From Thermoguttaceae bacterium (GTDB lineage Bacteria > Planctomycetota > Planctomycetia > Pirellulales > Thermoguttaceae), in contig JAFSMW010000124.1 in assembly GCA_017447745.1 (NCBI GenBank), forward strand, positions 1 through 33,627: DNA of 33,627 bases, written 5' to 3'. Position numbers and translations under genes: made by a program. Positions 23,876 to 31,308 of the stretch are shown here, in pieces. The notes under the pieces were generated by a model that was not told the origin of the DNA, searched no databases, and saw only the letters and a list, made by a program, of their open reading frames with translations. The first letter of the stretch is position 1. The number at the start of each line of letters is the position of its first letter.

Positions 23876-25441
23876 CTAATCCAAATATTTCTGTAACAAC
23901 TTCAGCGCCGCCCGGTCGAGCTGATGTCCGGCGACGGTTTCGTACTGGACGTCTTCGCGATTGGAATCGAGGATTCCGAACGTTCCCCGCAGATTCCACA
24001 TCGCCCAGCCCCAGCCTTGCGCTTTCCAGTTGGCGAGCATGTCTTCCAGCCAGCGGAGAACGACGCTGTGCGGCGTTTTGTTGTACGCGCCGAACTCGCC
24101 GACCATGACGCATTTTCCAAACGGGCGCAAGGCTTCCCACGGCAGAATCGCTTCCTGATGGAGCCATTGTCGACCGGAAATTCCGCCGTTGGCGAACTCG
24201 TAACCGCCATCGTTCCCGCGCTGCCATGTCAGCTGCGCCGGCTGAATGTTCCAGCCCATCTCCGTGGGAATCGATTCTTCTGATTCGCCCTCGACTTTCA
24301 GACCAAGCTCCTTGAAGAAAATCCAGTCCCCGCCGGTCATGTTGACTGTTACTTTTTTCGTTCCAGCGGGAACGTCGGCGAAGACGTCCAGGTCGTAGTA
24401 GTTTTGGTAACAGCCGCCCCATTCCGGACGATGAACGACTTTCGTCCATTCGCCTTCGCCCGGTCCGGGAACAAACGAGCGCTTGAGAATCGTCTTGCCG
24501 TCCGCTTTGACTTCTATATTGGCAGAGGCGGAAACCTGCCCGACTTTCAGACGAAGGGTCGCGGGTTTCGGGAAGTCCCCGACGATAGTCAGCGGCTGTT
24601 TGGCTTTGTCGTCAATGCCGTTTTTATTGGGCGAATAGAGCGTACCGTAGGCGTTAAGACCCGGCCAGCGCGGCGCCGACCAGTTCTCGGAGTTCGCGAC
24701 CCAGCTGGCTTTGTAATGGCTGACCGTCATGGGCTTGTAGCCTCGGGTTGCCTGAGCGACTTTTAATTCCGTCAGTTCCATAACTGGTCGCGTCCCCCAT
24801 GACATCCCGTCACAGATAATCAGCCGCTGCGGGTCAATCTCCCGAATAGCGGAGACGAGACGCCGATGAACTTTCATAAACGGTTTGATCTCAATGTTTG
24901 ACGGCTCGTTGAACAGGTTGAAGCTCAGCTGGCTGGACGGAACGCCGGCGTATCGTTTGGCGAACGTCGACCAGTGAAGCGCGCAGACGTCAAGAGCTTC
25001 GTCGTCCGTCCAGACCGATTTCTCTTCCTTCGGCGAGGCGACTGTGTATCCCGGCGCCCGGTGCATGTTAATCAAAACGTGAACCCCGTACTTGCGGCCG
25101 AATTCCAGAGCCTTGTCGATTCGCTTGAGCGCCGACTCGTCGATTTTGCGCCAGTCTTTGTCGACAATCCAGTTCCGGTAATCCATCGGAAGCCGGACGA
25201 AATTGAACCCCCAGTCGTGAATCATGCGGAAATCGTCTTCTACAAAGTCCTTGTTTTGCCACGGGTTCATGAACATTTCCAACAGATTGAACCCATGCCA
25301 GGCGGGCAGATTATTCCAGCTCGCCTCTGGCAACGTAGGCGCGTCAGCCCCTCCAGCTAACAGATTCAGAGGGAACGACAACCCCGCGGCTAACGCAGCG
25401 GCGCCTGACTTTAACACGGCTCGGCGGGACAGTTTTTTCAT
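23876..25441 (-). CDS. Tat-exported GH5-like glycosidase with inserted beta domain
   Basis: A 521-residue protein with a twin-arginine signal (LSRRAVLK, Arg6-Arg7). The TIM barrel has acid/base Glu179 in NLFNEPS and nucleophile Glu449 in MVGEFGAYN, as in cellulase-type GH5. The barrel is interrupted at about residues 278-390 by a beta-rich segment (LRLKVGQVSASANIEVKADG and following) that looks like a carbohydrate-binding or Ig-like domain; the barrel resumes with QPAQLTWQRG. Exported folded, it may hydrolyse beta-linked glycans. AAAGGAG precedes the start. It is the first gene of the minus-strand glycan cluster and has its own candidate promoter. Confidence 0.9.
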   Translation of the reverse strand: MKKLSRRAVLKSGAAALAAGLSFPLNLLAGGADAPTLPEASWNNLPAWHGFNLLEMFMNPWQNKDFVEDDFRMIHDWGFNFVRLPMDYRNWIVDKDWRKIDESALKRIDKALEFGRKYGVHVLINMHRAPGYTVASPKEEKSVWTDDEALDVCALHWSTFAKRYAGVPSSQLSFNLFNEPSNIEIKPFMKVHRRLVSAIREIDPQRLIICDGMSWGTRPVMELTELKVAQATRGYKPMTVSHYKASWVANSENWSAPRWPGLNAYGTLYSPNKNGIDDKAKQPLTIVGDFPKPATLRLKVGQVSASANIEVKADGKTILKRSFVPGPGEGEWTKVVHRPEWGGCYQNYYDLDVFADVPAGTKKVTVNMTGGDWIFFKELGLKVEGESEESIPTEMGWNIQPAQLTWQRGNDGGYEFANGGISGRQWLHQEAILPWEALRPFGKCVMVGEFGAYNKTPHSVVLRWLEDMLANWKAQGWGWAMWNLRGTFGILDSNREDVQYETVAGHQLDRAALKLLQKYLD

Positions 25442-25497
25442 GACGGCTCCTTTCAGATAGTTTTTTAGTGTAGAGGTTTACATCCCAACTGACTGTA

Positions 25498-25543
25498 ATT
25501 GTATCAGAGTCTAAAATGAAATGCAACAGGGGGACGGGGAATT
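25498..25543 (-). promoter_or_regulatory. Candidate promoter of the GH5 gene with C-tract
   Basis: Reading the minus strand: CCCCGTCCCCCTG, TTGCAT (complement of 25521-25526), a 17-bp spacer, then TACAAT (complement of 25498-25503). The -35 hexamer and the CTGATA before the -10 match the HzsA-like promoter closely. Confidence 0.6.
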
Positions 25544-25568
25544 AGGAATTAGGAATTAAGAATTAGCG
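25540..25568 (+). repeat. Short heptad array (AATTAGG)
   Basis: About four degenerate AATTAGG/AATTAAG heptads without a visible core or second arm. It lies in the 358-bp gap between the divergent GH5 and ankyrin genes. Apart from this array and the two candidate promoters I see nothing else in that gap; it is AT-rich. Confidence 0.65.
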
Positions 25569-25582
25569 CTTTTAAAACTAAT

Positions 25583-25616
25583 CCCCCCTTGAATTAAACG
25601 GATATCGCGTAATAAT
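25583..25616 (+). promoter_or_regulatory. Candidate promoter with C-tract upstream of the ankyrin gene
   Basis: CCCCCC (25583-25588), TTGAAT (25589-25594), a 16-bp spacer, then AATAAT (25611-25616). The first ankyrin ATG is about 180 bp downstream, so the link to that gene is tentative. Confidence 0.4.
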
Positions 25617-25799
25617 TGTTTTTGGACGCAAATAAATCCCATTTTCAGTTTTTTAAAAACTTGAAAAAAATAATAACATTCAACGGTAATTAATCGTATT
25701 AATAAATAATCAAGATAACAAGGCATATATACAGAACCGATTGATATATGCCGTTTTCAATTCCTAATATAACCAATAAACAGTTTATCCAGATTTACG

Positions 25800-26354
25800 A
25801 TGACAAACGACACATCCATTTTAAGCGAGTTATGCGGTTTGATCGACACGATTGTTCCCGTTTGCAGATCAAGCGCTACGAAAGCCCTTTATGAAGCTGC
25901 TAAACGCGGCGACATTGAACGGGCTGAAGAACTTCTGAAACAGAACAATTTCGTTAATTCAAAACATAATTGCTGAAAGACGCTCTTGTATGTTGCCGCC
26001 GAAAGCGGAAAATGGGAAGTTGTTCAGTGGTTGATAGAACATGACGCAGACGTCAACGCGAAAGCCGCATTTGATAAAACAGTCTTGCATGTTGCCGCCA
26101 AAAGCGGAAATCTTGAACTGGTTCAATGGCTGATAGACCATGGCGCAGACGTCAACGCAAAAGCCGCATTTGATAAAACAGCCTTGCATTCTGCCGCCAA
26201 AAGCGGAAATCTTAAACTGGTTCAATGGCTGGTTAACCAAGGCTTAGACGTCAACGCAAAAAACAGATGGCGTACAACAGTCTTGCTTGCTGCCGCCAAA
26301 AGAAAAAAATGGGATGTAGTTAAATGGCTCATAGACAACGGCGCAGAAGAATAA
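25800..26354 (+). pseudogene. Ankyrin-repeat gene interrupted by an in-frame TGA
   Basis: From ATG 25800 the frame reads 58 codons, stops at TGA 25974-25976, and continues in the same frame with ankyrin repeats to TAA at 26354. The stop falls at a repeat position that is Gly, Arg or Asp in the other repeats of these two genes. Upstream lies a degenerate repeat (ALYEAAKRGDIERAEELL), downstream four repeats (VVQWLIEHDADVNAK type). Repeats 2 and 3 are nearly identical over 99 bp. There is no Shine-Dalgarno sequence at 25800 or after the stop. A recent nonsense mutation (CGA or GGA to TGA) is the simplest view. Alternatives are a sequencing error, readthrough, or a shorter protein started at TTG 25986. 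Function would be protein binding; partner unknown. Confidence 0.7.
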
Positions 26355-26784
26355 AACGATAGTCAACCAGCGGGCGGCTGAGACGCTGCCCGTTTGGAGG
26401 GCGCCGACTTGACGCCGTTATCTATGAATCAGGAGCAATAATATTCCTTTTTCAGAATAAATATTTAACAACCCGGTGGATTAATATTCGTCGCCTCTTG
26501 ACAAGAGTTGAATCGGAATAGATAATAACAGTAAAAAAGAGGAGAAGCCTTCCTTTTTTGACGGTTTCCGACTATGGGAAAATAATCGATTATTTTACGA
26601 AATTTTTTTAAAAAATCATATAATTGTCTGATAGCTCATTCGTTAAGTTTTCAGAAGAAAACAAAGCGCTTCAAAATACAATTAATTGCTGAGCGTATAT
26701 TGGTCAACGGCAGGATAAGACCGCAGACAACAGCCTTGGCGATTATTTCCACAAAATAGCGCTTTATAAAACGAAAGTAAAATA
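26355..26784. other. AT-rich gap between ankyrin genes
   Basis: 430 bp without a supported gene. A small hairpin (GGGCGGC ... GCTGCCC) lies near 26374, in sequence shared with the region after the second ankyrin gene. A TATAAT at 26619 has no good -35 box. Otherwise I see nothing in it. Confidence 0.5.
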
Positions 26785-27243
26785 ATGAACAATCCTATGA
26801 ATCAACCGGAAGACAGTTTTGACAGACAACGCCGTCTGACAGAAAACGTTATCAAGGAATTTGGCAAAAAGAATGCTGAAAGTTATGAACAGACGTTTCA
26901 AACAGGAAAAGCAGATTCTTCATACGATTGTTCTGTTTTCGATTATTTTGGCGTTAACGTCTTTTTTTATGCCGCCATGACTGGCAATCTGTTTTGGGTT
27001 AAAGAACTCGTCAAACAGGACGCAAGCGTTTATGCAAAAGATCAAAATGGAAAGACTGCCTTGCATTTTGCCATTCAAAGCGGGAATCTGGAACTGATTG
27101 AATTTCTCGTTGAACAGGGGGCTGACGTCAACGCAAAAGACGAGTGGGGCATTGCAGTCTTGAATGTCGCCAAGTTGAACAAATATGAGCAGATGGTTGA
27201 ATTCCTCAAAGAACGCGGAGCTGAAGAAAAAGTCGAAGAATAA
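26785..27243 (+). CDS. Ankyrin-repeat protein
   Basis: A 152-residue protein with about three ankyrin repeats in the C-terminal two thirds (FFYAAMTGNLFWVKELV, TALHFAIQSGNLELIEFLVEQGADVNAK, and a degenerate last repeat). The first 50 residues are charged and polar, with no signal peptide. Ankyrin repeats bind other proteins; no effector domain or partner is visible. It ends in the same type of acidic tail (ERGAEE) as the gene before it, and about 30 bp after the two stop codons are also alike, so the pair arose by duplication. No Shine-Dalgarno sequence is clear. Base composition is more AT-rich than in the metabolic genes around it. Confidence 0.75.
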   Translation: MNNPMNQPEDSFDRQRRLTENVIKEFGKKNAESYEQTFQTGKADSSYDCSVFDYFGVNVFFYAAMTGNLFWVKELVKQDASVYAKDQNGKTALHFAIQSGNLELIEFLVEQGADVNAKDEWGIAVLNVAKLNKYEQMVEFLKERGAEEKVEE

Positions 27244-27246
27244 ACG

Positions 27247-27352
27247 ATAATCAAACAGCGGGCGGCGCCGCTCCCAATCCGCGCTACAGCGCTTTTGACA
27301 TAATCCGCTCCCGTTGGTCGCTAGCATATTCACTACTGTCTATTGCCTTCCA
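27247..27352. repeat. GC-rich repeat plus heptads at the 3' end of larE
   Basis: Contains GCGGGCGGCG, CTCCCAATCCGCGC and CCGCTCCCGTTGGTCGCT, all also present in the element at 6531-6822. It ends with CACTACT/GTCTATT heptads. The larE stop codon (27340-27342) lies inside this heptad stretch. Confidence 0.75.
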
Positions 27353-28173
27353 TTTATCCCTACGTTCATTGATCCCGAACGGAATTCAGTTAAAGACAAA
27401 AGCGTTCGCGAGAATCCCAGCGACTGGAAGTAGTCGACGATTGATTCTCGCGTTCCGTCTTGAGCGAGTTGGGCGATCCATTCTGCCGACGTTTCGATTA
27501 CGGCAACGTCGTTGGGAAACAGCCGCACTCTCAGCGGCGATATGCCCAGATCAGCCAGATAGTTTTCCGCCTTGTCGATTTGACGAAGTCGCGATTCTGT
27601 AATTTCCACGCCGTAAGCGATTCGACTGCTCAAGCACGGCGACGACGGTCGTTCAGCAACGGACAAGCCCCAGAATCGCGCCAGTTCCCTGATTTCCGAT
27701 TTTGTCAGACCCGCGTCAGCCAGTGGACTGATTACGTCAAACTCTTGTACTGCCTTCGCGCCAGGACGGAAATCCAGAGCGTCGTCCGCATTGCTTCCTT
27801 CCGCTAAAACAGAAATCTGCTTTTCTCCAGCGACGTCAAGCAGCCGCTGGAGAATATGTTTTTTGCAAAAATAACAACGATTTTTCGGATTTTTCCTATA
27901 ATCCGACAGGGATAATTCGTCTGTATTAACAAAATGCAAAGAGATGCCAATTTCGCGCGCCAGATTGGCAATGCGTTCCGGTTCTCGTTCCGGCATGGAC
28001 GGCGAGACGGCGCATAACGCCAATGCTTTGTCTCCCATCGCCTCGACAGCGGCTCGCGCCAAAACAGAGCTGTCCACCCCGCCTGAAAAAGCTACAACTA
28101 TCGAATTAAAATTCTTCAGGTTTGTCAGTAGAGTCTGAAATTTTTGATATATTTCGGTTTTTAAAGTATCCAT
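27340..28173 (-). CDS. larE: ATP-dependent sacrificial sulfur transferase
   Basis: A 277-residue cytoplasmic PP-loop enzyme. LarE donates sulfur to the nicotinate-derived precursor of the nickel-pincer cofactor used by lactate racemase and related enzymes. The PP-loop SGGVDSS is at residues 30-36. Cys100 and Cys103 form NRCYFCK. Cys180 in SPCLSSR is at the conserved position that in sacrificial LarE proteins gives up its sulfur. LarB, LarC and a LarA-type racemase are not in the window. The last few residues and the stop codon come from a heptad repeat. No Shine-Dalgarno sequence is seen before the ATG. Confidence 0.9.
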   Translation of the reverse strand: MDTLKTEIYQKFQTLLTNLKNFNSIVVAFSGGVDSSVLARAAVEAMGDKALALCAVSPSMPEREPERIANLAREIGISLHFVNTDELSLSDYRKNPKNRCYFCKKHILQRLLDVAGEKQISVLAEGSNADDALDFRPGAKAVQEFDVISPLADAGLTKSEIRELARFWGLSVAERPSSPCLSSRIAYGVEITESRLRQIDKAENYLADLGISPLRVRLFPNDVAVIETSAEWIAQLAQDGTRESIVDYFQSLGFSRTLLSLTEFRSGSMNVGINGRQ

Positions 28174-28280
28174 TTAAGATGATTTATCTAAATTTAAAAA
28201 ATTTTTTGCGATTTTTATAAAAAAATCGGTTACAATCAACATTTGATTAACGTATGTAATATAATAACCATTTAATAGTC

Positions 28281-28385
28281 CTTCATGGCAGAACCGTGTA
28301 CAGCGCTTAGTTGGAGGCGAGAACCTTGGTTTCTCCTCAGGGCGTTTACGCCAGTTTGACTTTACCTTTCCTCTGGCGCATGAAG
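28281..28385. ncRNA. Candidate structured RNA, three-way-junction form, strand uncertain
   Basis: CTTCATGGCAGA (28281-28292) pairs with TCTGGCGCATGAAG (28372-28385), 12 pairs with a small bulge, over a distance of about 80 nt. Inside are a hairpin GAGAAC / GTTTCTC and a hairpin GGCG-TTTA-CGCC. It lies between the divergent larE and hscC genes, so it could be a leader of either or a free RNA. I did not recognise a known class (not TPP, SAM, 6S, SRP or RNase P). Confidence 0.45.
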
Positions 28386-28472
28386 AACTTTTATAATACC
28401 ATAAAACGAATAATTGTCAAAGGGGCAAACAGACGTTTACTCCTTTTTCCCCCCCCAACAAAGGATTAACTT

Positions 28473-30371
28473 ATGATCATCGTAGGAATTGACCTCGGTA
28501 CAACGAACTCTGCTATCGCCTACATGACCGACAACGGACCGAAACTCATTCCCAACAGTTTGGGAAAGACGCTCACGCCGTCTGCCGTTGGTCTTGACAG
28601 CGATGGTACAGTTATTGTCGGCGACGCAGCCAAAGATTTCATGGTCGTTCATCCGGATTTGGGAACGACCGCTTTCAAACGACTCATGGGAACCAGTGAG
28701 ATCGTTAAAATTGGCGATCAAAACTTTTTGCCTGTTCAGCTGTCGGCTATGATTCTCCGATCGCTGAAAAACGATGCGGAACATTATTTTGGGCATTCAG
28801 ACTTTCAGGCTGTTATTACGGTTCCAGCATACTTTAACGACGCGCAGCGTCAGGCGACGATTCATGCCGCACAGGTTGCTGAACTGTCTGTCGTTCGACT
28901 CCTTAACGAACCGACGGCGGCTTCGATGGCATACGGATTTCACGAATCGGAGGAAGCGAAAAACCTGCTTATCGTCGACCTGGGCGGCGGAACGTTTGAC
29001 GTTTCTGCGGTTGAACTGTTCGACGGCGTTGTAGACGTCAAAGCGTCGTTTGGCGACAGTTTTCTCGGCGGCGAAGATTTTACTCACATCATTGTAGCTG
29101 AGATTCTCAAAAGCAGGAACATGCGTTTTGAAGAAACGGAGTTTAAGTTTCCGAAGATGGTTTCTCGCCTGAAACATGAATGCGAAAAGGCAAAAATCGC
29201 TCTTTCAAGCCAGGACAATGCGACTGTCAGAATCCCTCGTGAAGACGGGACTTTTGACGAAGAGCTTACTCCGGAAAACACGTTCACCGTTTGGAGAGAG
29301 CAGTTTGAACTGTGGACAAAAGATTTGCTGGAACGTCTTGAAAAGCCGATTCAGCGAGTTTTAGCAGACGCCAACTGGTCGACGTCCGTAGTTGACGAAA
29401 CGATTCTCGTCGGCGGATCAACGCGTATGCCGATGGTTCGCAACATGATGTCGGAGATGTTTGGTTTTGAGCCGCAATGTCGCCTTAATCCGGACGAGGT
29501 TGTCGCTCTTGGCGCAGCAATTCAGGGCGGATTGTTTGCAAACGATAAAGCTCTGACAGACATGGCGGTTACCGATATCGCCCCCTTTACGCTGGGCGTT
29601 GAGGTTACTAAAGAATTCGGTCGCGAGTACAAACCGGGATATATGCTTCCGATTATCAATCGCAATCGAAAGATTCCGTCCACTCAAGTCAAGCGGGTTT
29701 CGACCATTTTCCCAAATCAAAAAGAGATTACCGTCAAAGTCTATCAGGGAGAAGGTCGAAGGGTCAGCCAATGCACCTTTTTGGGCGAGTTTGCCGTGAA
29801 AGACATTCCTCCGGGAAAGGAAGGTCAGGAAATCGACATCCGCTTCAGCTACGACCTCAATGGCGTTCTGGAAGTAGAAGCAACCGTCGTCGCAACGGGG
29901 AAGACTACGCGATTCGTCATTACGTCGAACTCGCGCAATCTGACTCAGGAGGAAATTGACGACAGTATTGAACGGCTTCATCAACTCAAACCGTCGCCTC
30001 GCGAAATGGAACGCTGGAAAGCGCTCTTAAAGCGGGCGGAACGCGAGTACGAAGAACGTCCTTTTGTCGCTCGAGAGTTCTTGAGCAAATATATGGACAG
30101 GTTTGAAGCTGCGCTTATGGACGGCTCCGATAAAAAGGAGATCGAATTAGTCGCCAGCCAGCTGGAATTCTTGCTCAATAGCAGTTCGATTGAACTAACT
30201 GACGAGGACGAAGGGGATGACAACTTCGACGACTTCGACGAATTCTCTGACCTGTTCAAAAAAGGGGACTTTGACGCCGACAACGAGGACTTTGACACTG
30301 GCGACGGCGGCTACGACGACGGCTACGGCGACGACGAAGAAGACCACGGCGACGACTGGAAAAATCGTTAA
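28473..30371 (+). CDS. hscC: Hsp70 chaperone of the HscC type with acidic C-terminal tail
   Basis: A 632-residue Hsp70. The ATPase domain shows GIDLGTTNSAIAY at residues 5-17, the phosphate loop DLGGGTFDVS near 170 and VGGSTRMPMV near 315. The following substrate-binding part resembles E. coli HscC (SLGVEV, IRFSYDLNG, SPREMERW) more than DnaK. HscC is normally about 555 residues; here residues from about 575 on are an added Asp/Glu/Gly-rich tail (DDGYGDDEEDHGDDW). No J-domain protein or GrpE lies nearby. It probably acts in the cytoplasm on specific clients. The start has AAAGGA before it; a run of eight C's sits just upstream. Confidence 0.9.
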   Translation: MIIVGIDLGTTNSAIAYMTDNGPKLIPNSLGKTLTPSAVGLDSDGTVIVGDAAKDFMVVHPDLGTTAFKRLMGTSEIVKIGDQNFLPVQLSAMILRSLKNDAEHYFGHSDFQAVITVPAYFNDAQRQATIHAAQVAELSVVRLLNEPTAASMAYGFHESEEAKNLLIVDLGGGTFDVSAVELFDGVVDVKASFGDSFLGGEDFTHIIVAEILKSRNMRFEETEFKFPKMVSRLKHECEKAKIALSSQDNATVRIPREDGTFDEELTPENTFTVWREQFELWTKDLLERLEKPIQRVLADANWSTSVVDETILVGGSTRMPMVRNMMSEMFGFEPQCRLNPDEVVALGAAIQGGLFANDKALTDMAVTDIAPFTLGVEVTKEFGREYKPGYMLPIINRNRKIPSTQVKRVSTIFPNQKEITVKVYQGEGRRVSQCTFLGEFAVKDIPPGKEGQEIDIRFSYDLNGVLEVEATVVATGKTTRFVITSNSRNLTQEEIDDSIERLHQLKPSPREMERWKALLKRAEREYEERPFVAREFLSKYMDRFEAALMDGSDKKEIELVASQLEFLLNSSSIELTDEDEGDDNFDDFDEFSDLFKKGDFDADNEDFDTGDGGYDDGYGDDEEDHGDDWKNR

Positions 30372-30407
30372 TAAATAATTTTAGGGGCGAAAGCCTTTAC
30401 GAGCTGA

Positions 30408-30447
30408 AAGAAGCGAGAGCGCGTTTGCGCCCTCGTTTCTTTTTTTA
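30408..30447. terminator. Rho-independent terminator, hscC / pyrK
   Basis: A 15-bp stem AAGAAGCGAGAGCGC / GCGCCCTCGTTTCTT with one mismatch and one G-U pair, loop GTTT, followed by a run of T's. It follows hscC and lies just after the convergent pyrK stop, so it mainly ends hscC. Confidence 0.85.
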
Positions 30448-30459
30448 TTCTTTTAGAAT

Positions 30460-31308
30460 TTACTCCCACAGAATCCGGCTGGCGTCGAAAACGGGACCTT
30501 CTTTGCAAGTCCGTTTGTAGTCCCATGCGCCGGAGTCGTCCTGAATTTTGGCTACGCAGGTAAAGCAGATTCCCAGCCCGCACGCCATCGGCGTTTCCAG
30601 CGACATCTGACCGCGAACGTTGTATTGATTCATCAACTTTTGCGCGGCGATGAGCATCGGACGCGGTCCGCAGGCGCAGACAAACAGATCTTCCGCCGGT
30701 TCCGACTCAAAGATTTCTTTCATCGGGTCAGTGGCGAACCCCTGACGGCAACAGTACCCGTCCGGCTCCGTCCCGTCAACAGTTGTCAAAGCCATTTCTA
30801 TTCCCAGCGTTTTGAAATCGACCAGCCCGGCAAAGGCGTCTTTTGATCTTGCCCCGTAACAGAGCGTAATTTGGGGAACGGCGTTACAGCCGCACTCTGT
30901 CTTGCTGAGCGCTTCTTTTGCCAGAGTCAGAAACGGCGTCTGACCGATTCCGCCTGCCAGCATGATCACGTGTTTGGCGGATTTGTCGACTGTGAACCCG
31001 TTGCCTAGCGGTCCCCAAATTTCTATCGGCTGACCGGGCTGAAGTTCCGCAAAGCCCGCCGTCGCCTTGCCGACAACCAAGTACATGACGTCCACGCCCG
31101 CAACGGCGCCGGATTCGTCTTGCCAGAGATCGTAAATCGCAAACGGACGCCCCAGCAGCGGGTCGTTCGCACCGGGTTTGCGAATCATGCAAAACTGACC
31201 CGGACGAAAGGGACGCGCCACATCCGGACAGGCGATTCTCATTTTATACGTGTTTTGAGCGACGAGTTCGTTTTTAACAACAGTTGTTACAGTAAAGGAT
31301 TTAGCCAT
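30460..31308 (-). CDS. pyrK: Dihydroorotate dehydrogenase electron transfer subunit
   Basis: A 282-residue iron-sulfur flavoprotein of the ferredoxin-reductase superfamily. PyrK passes electrons from dihydroorotate dehydrogenase (PyrD type 1B) to NAD in pyrimidine synthesis. FAD motif RPFAIYD is at residues 54-60, the NAD loop GGIGQTPFL at 119-127, and the [2Fe-2S] ligands are Cys243, Cys248, Cys251 and Cys268 (C-x4-C-x2-C-x16-C). PyrD is not in the window. The start overlaps the end of the upstream U32 gene by 22 bp, so the two are probably co-transcribed and translationally coupled. Confidence 0.92.
   Translation of the reverse strand: MAKSFTVTTVVKNELVAQNTYKMRIACPDVARPFRPGQFCMIRKPGANDPLLGRPFAIYDLWQDESGAVAGVDVMYLVVGKATAGFAELQPGQPIEIWGPLGNGFTVDKSAKHVIMLAGGIGQTPFLTLAKEALSKTECGCNAVPQITLCYGARSKDAFAGLVDFKTLGIEMALTTVDGTEPDGYCCRQGFATDPMKEIFESEPAEDLFVCACGPRPMLIAAQKLMNQYNVRGQMSLETPMACGLGICFTCVAKIQDDSGAWDYKRTCKEGPVFDASRILWE

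Noticed and set aside
25974..25976. Selenocysteine or reassigned TGA codon in the ankyrin gene
   Set aside because: TGA is the true stop of the MBL genes ending at 629 and 9313, no selenocysteine-type hairpin was evident after it, and an ankyrin protein is an unlikely selenoprotein.
28281..28385. RNase P, SRP or 6S RNA
   Set aside because: The complement has GAGGAAAG as in RNase P, but the following conserved bases and overall size do not fit; no SRP GGAA tetraloop region or 6S bubble could be placed.
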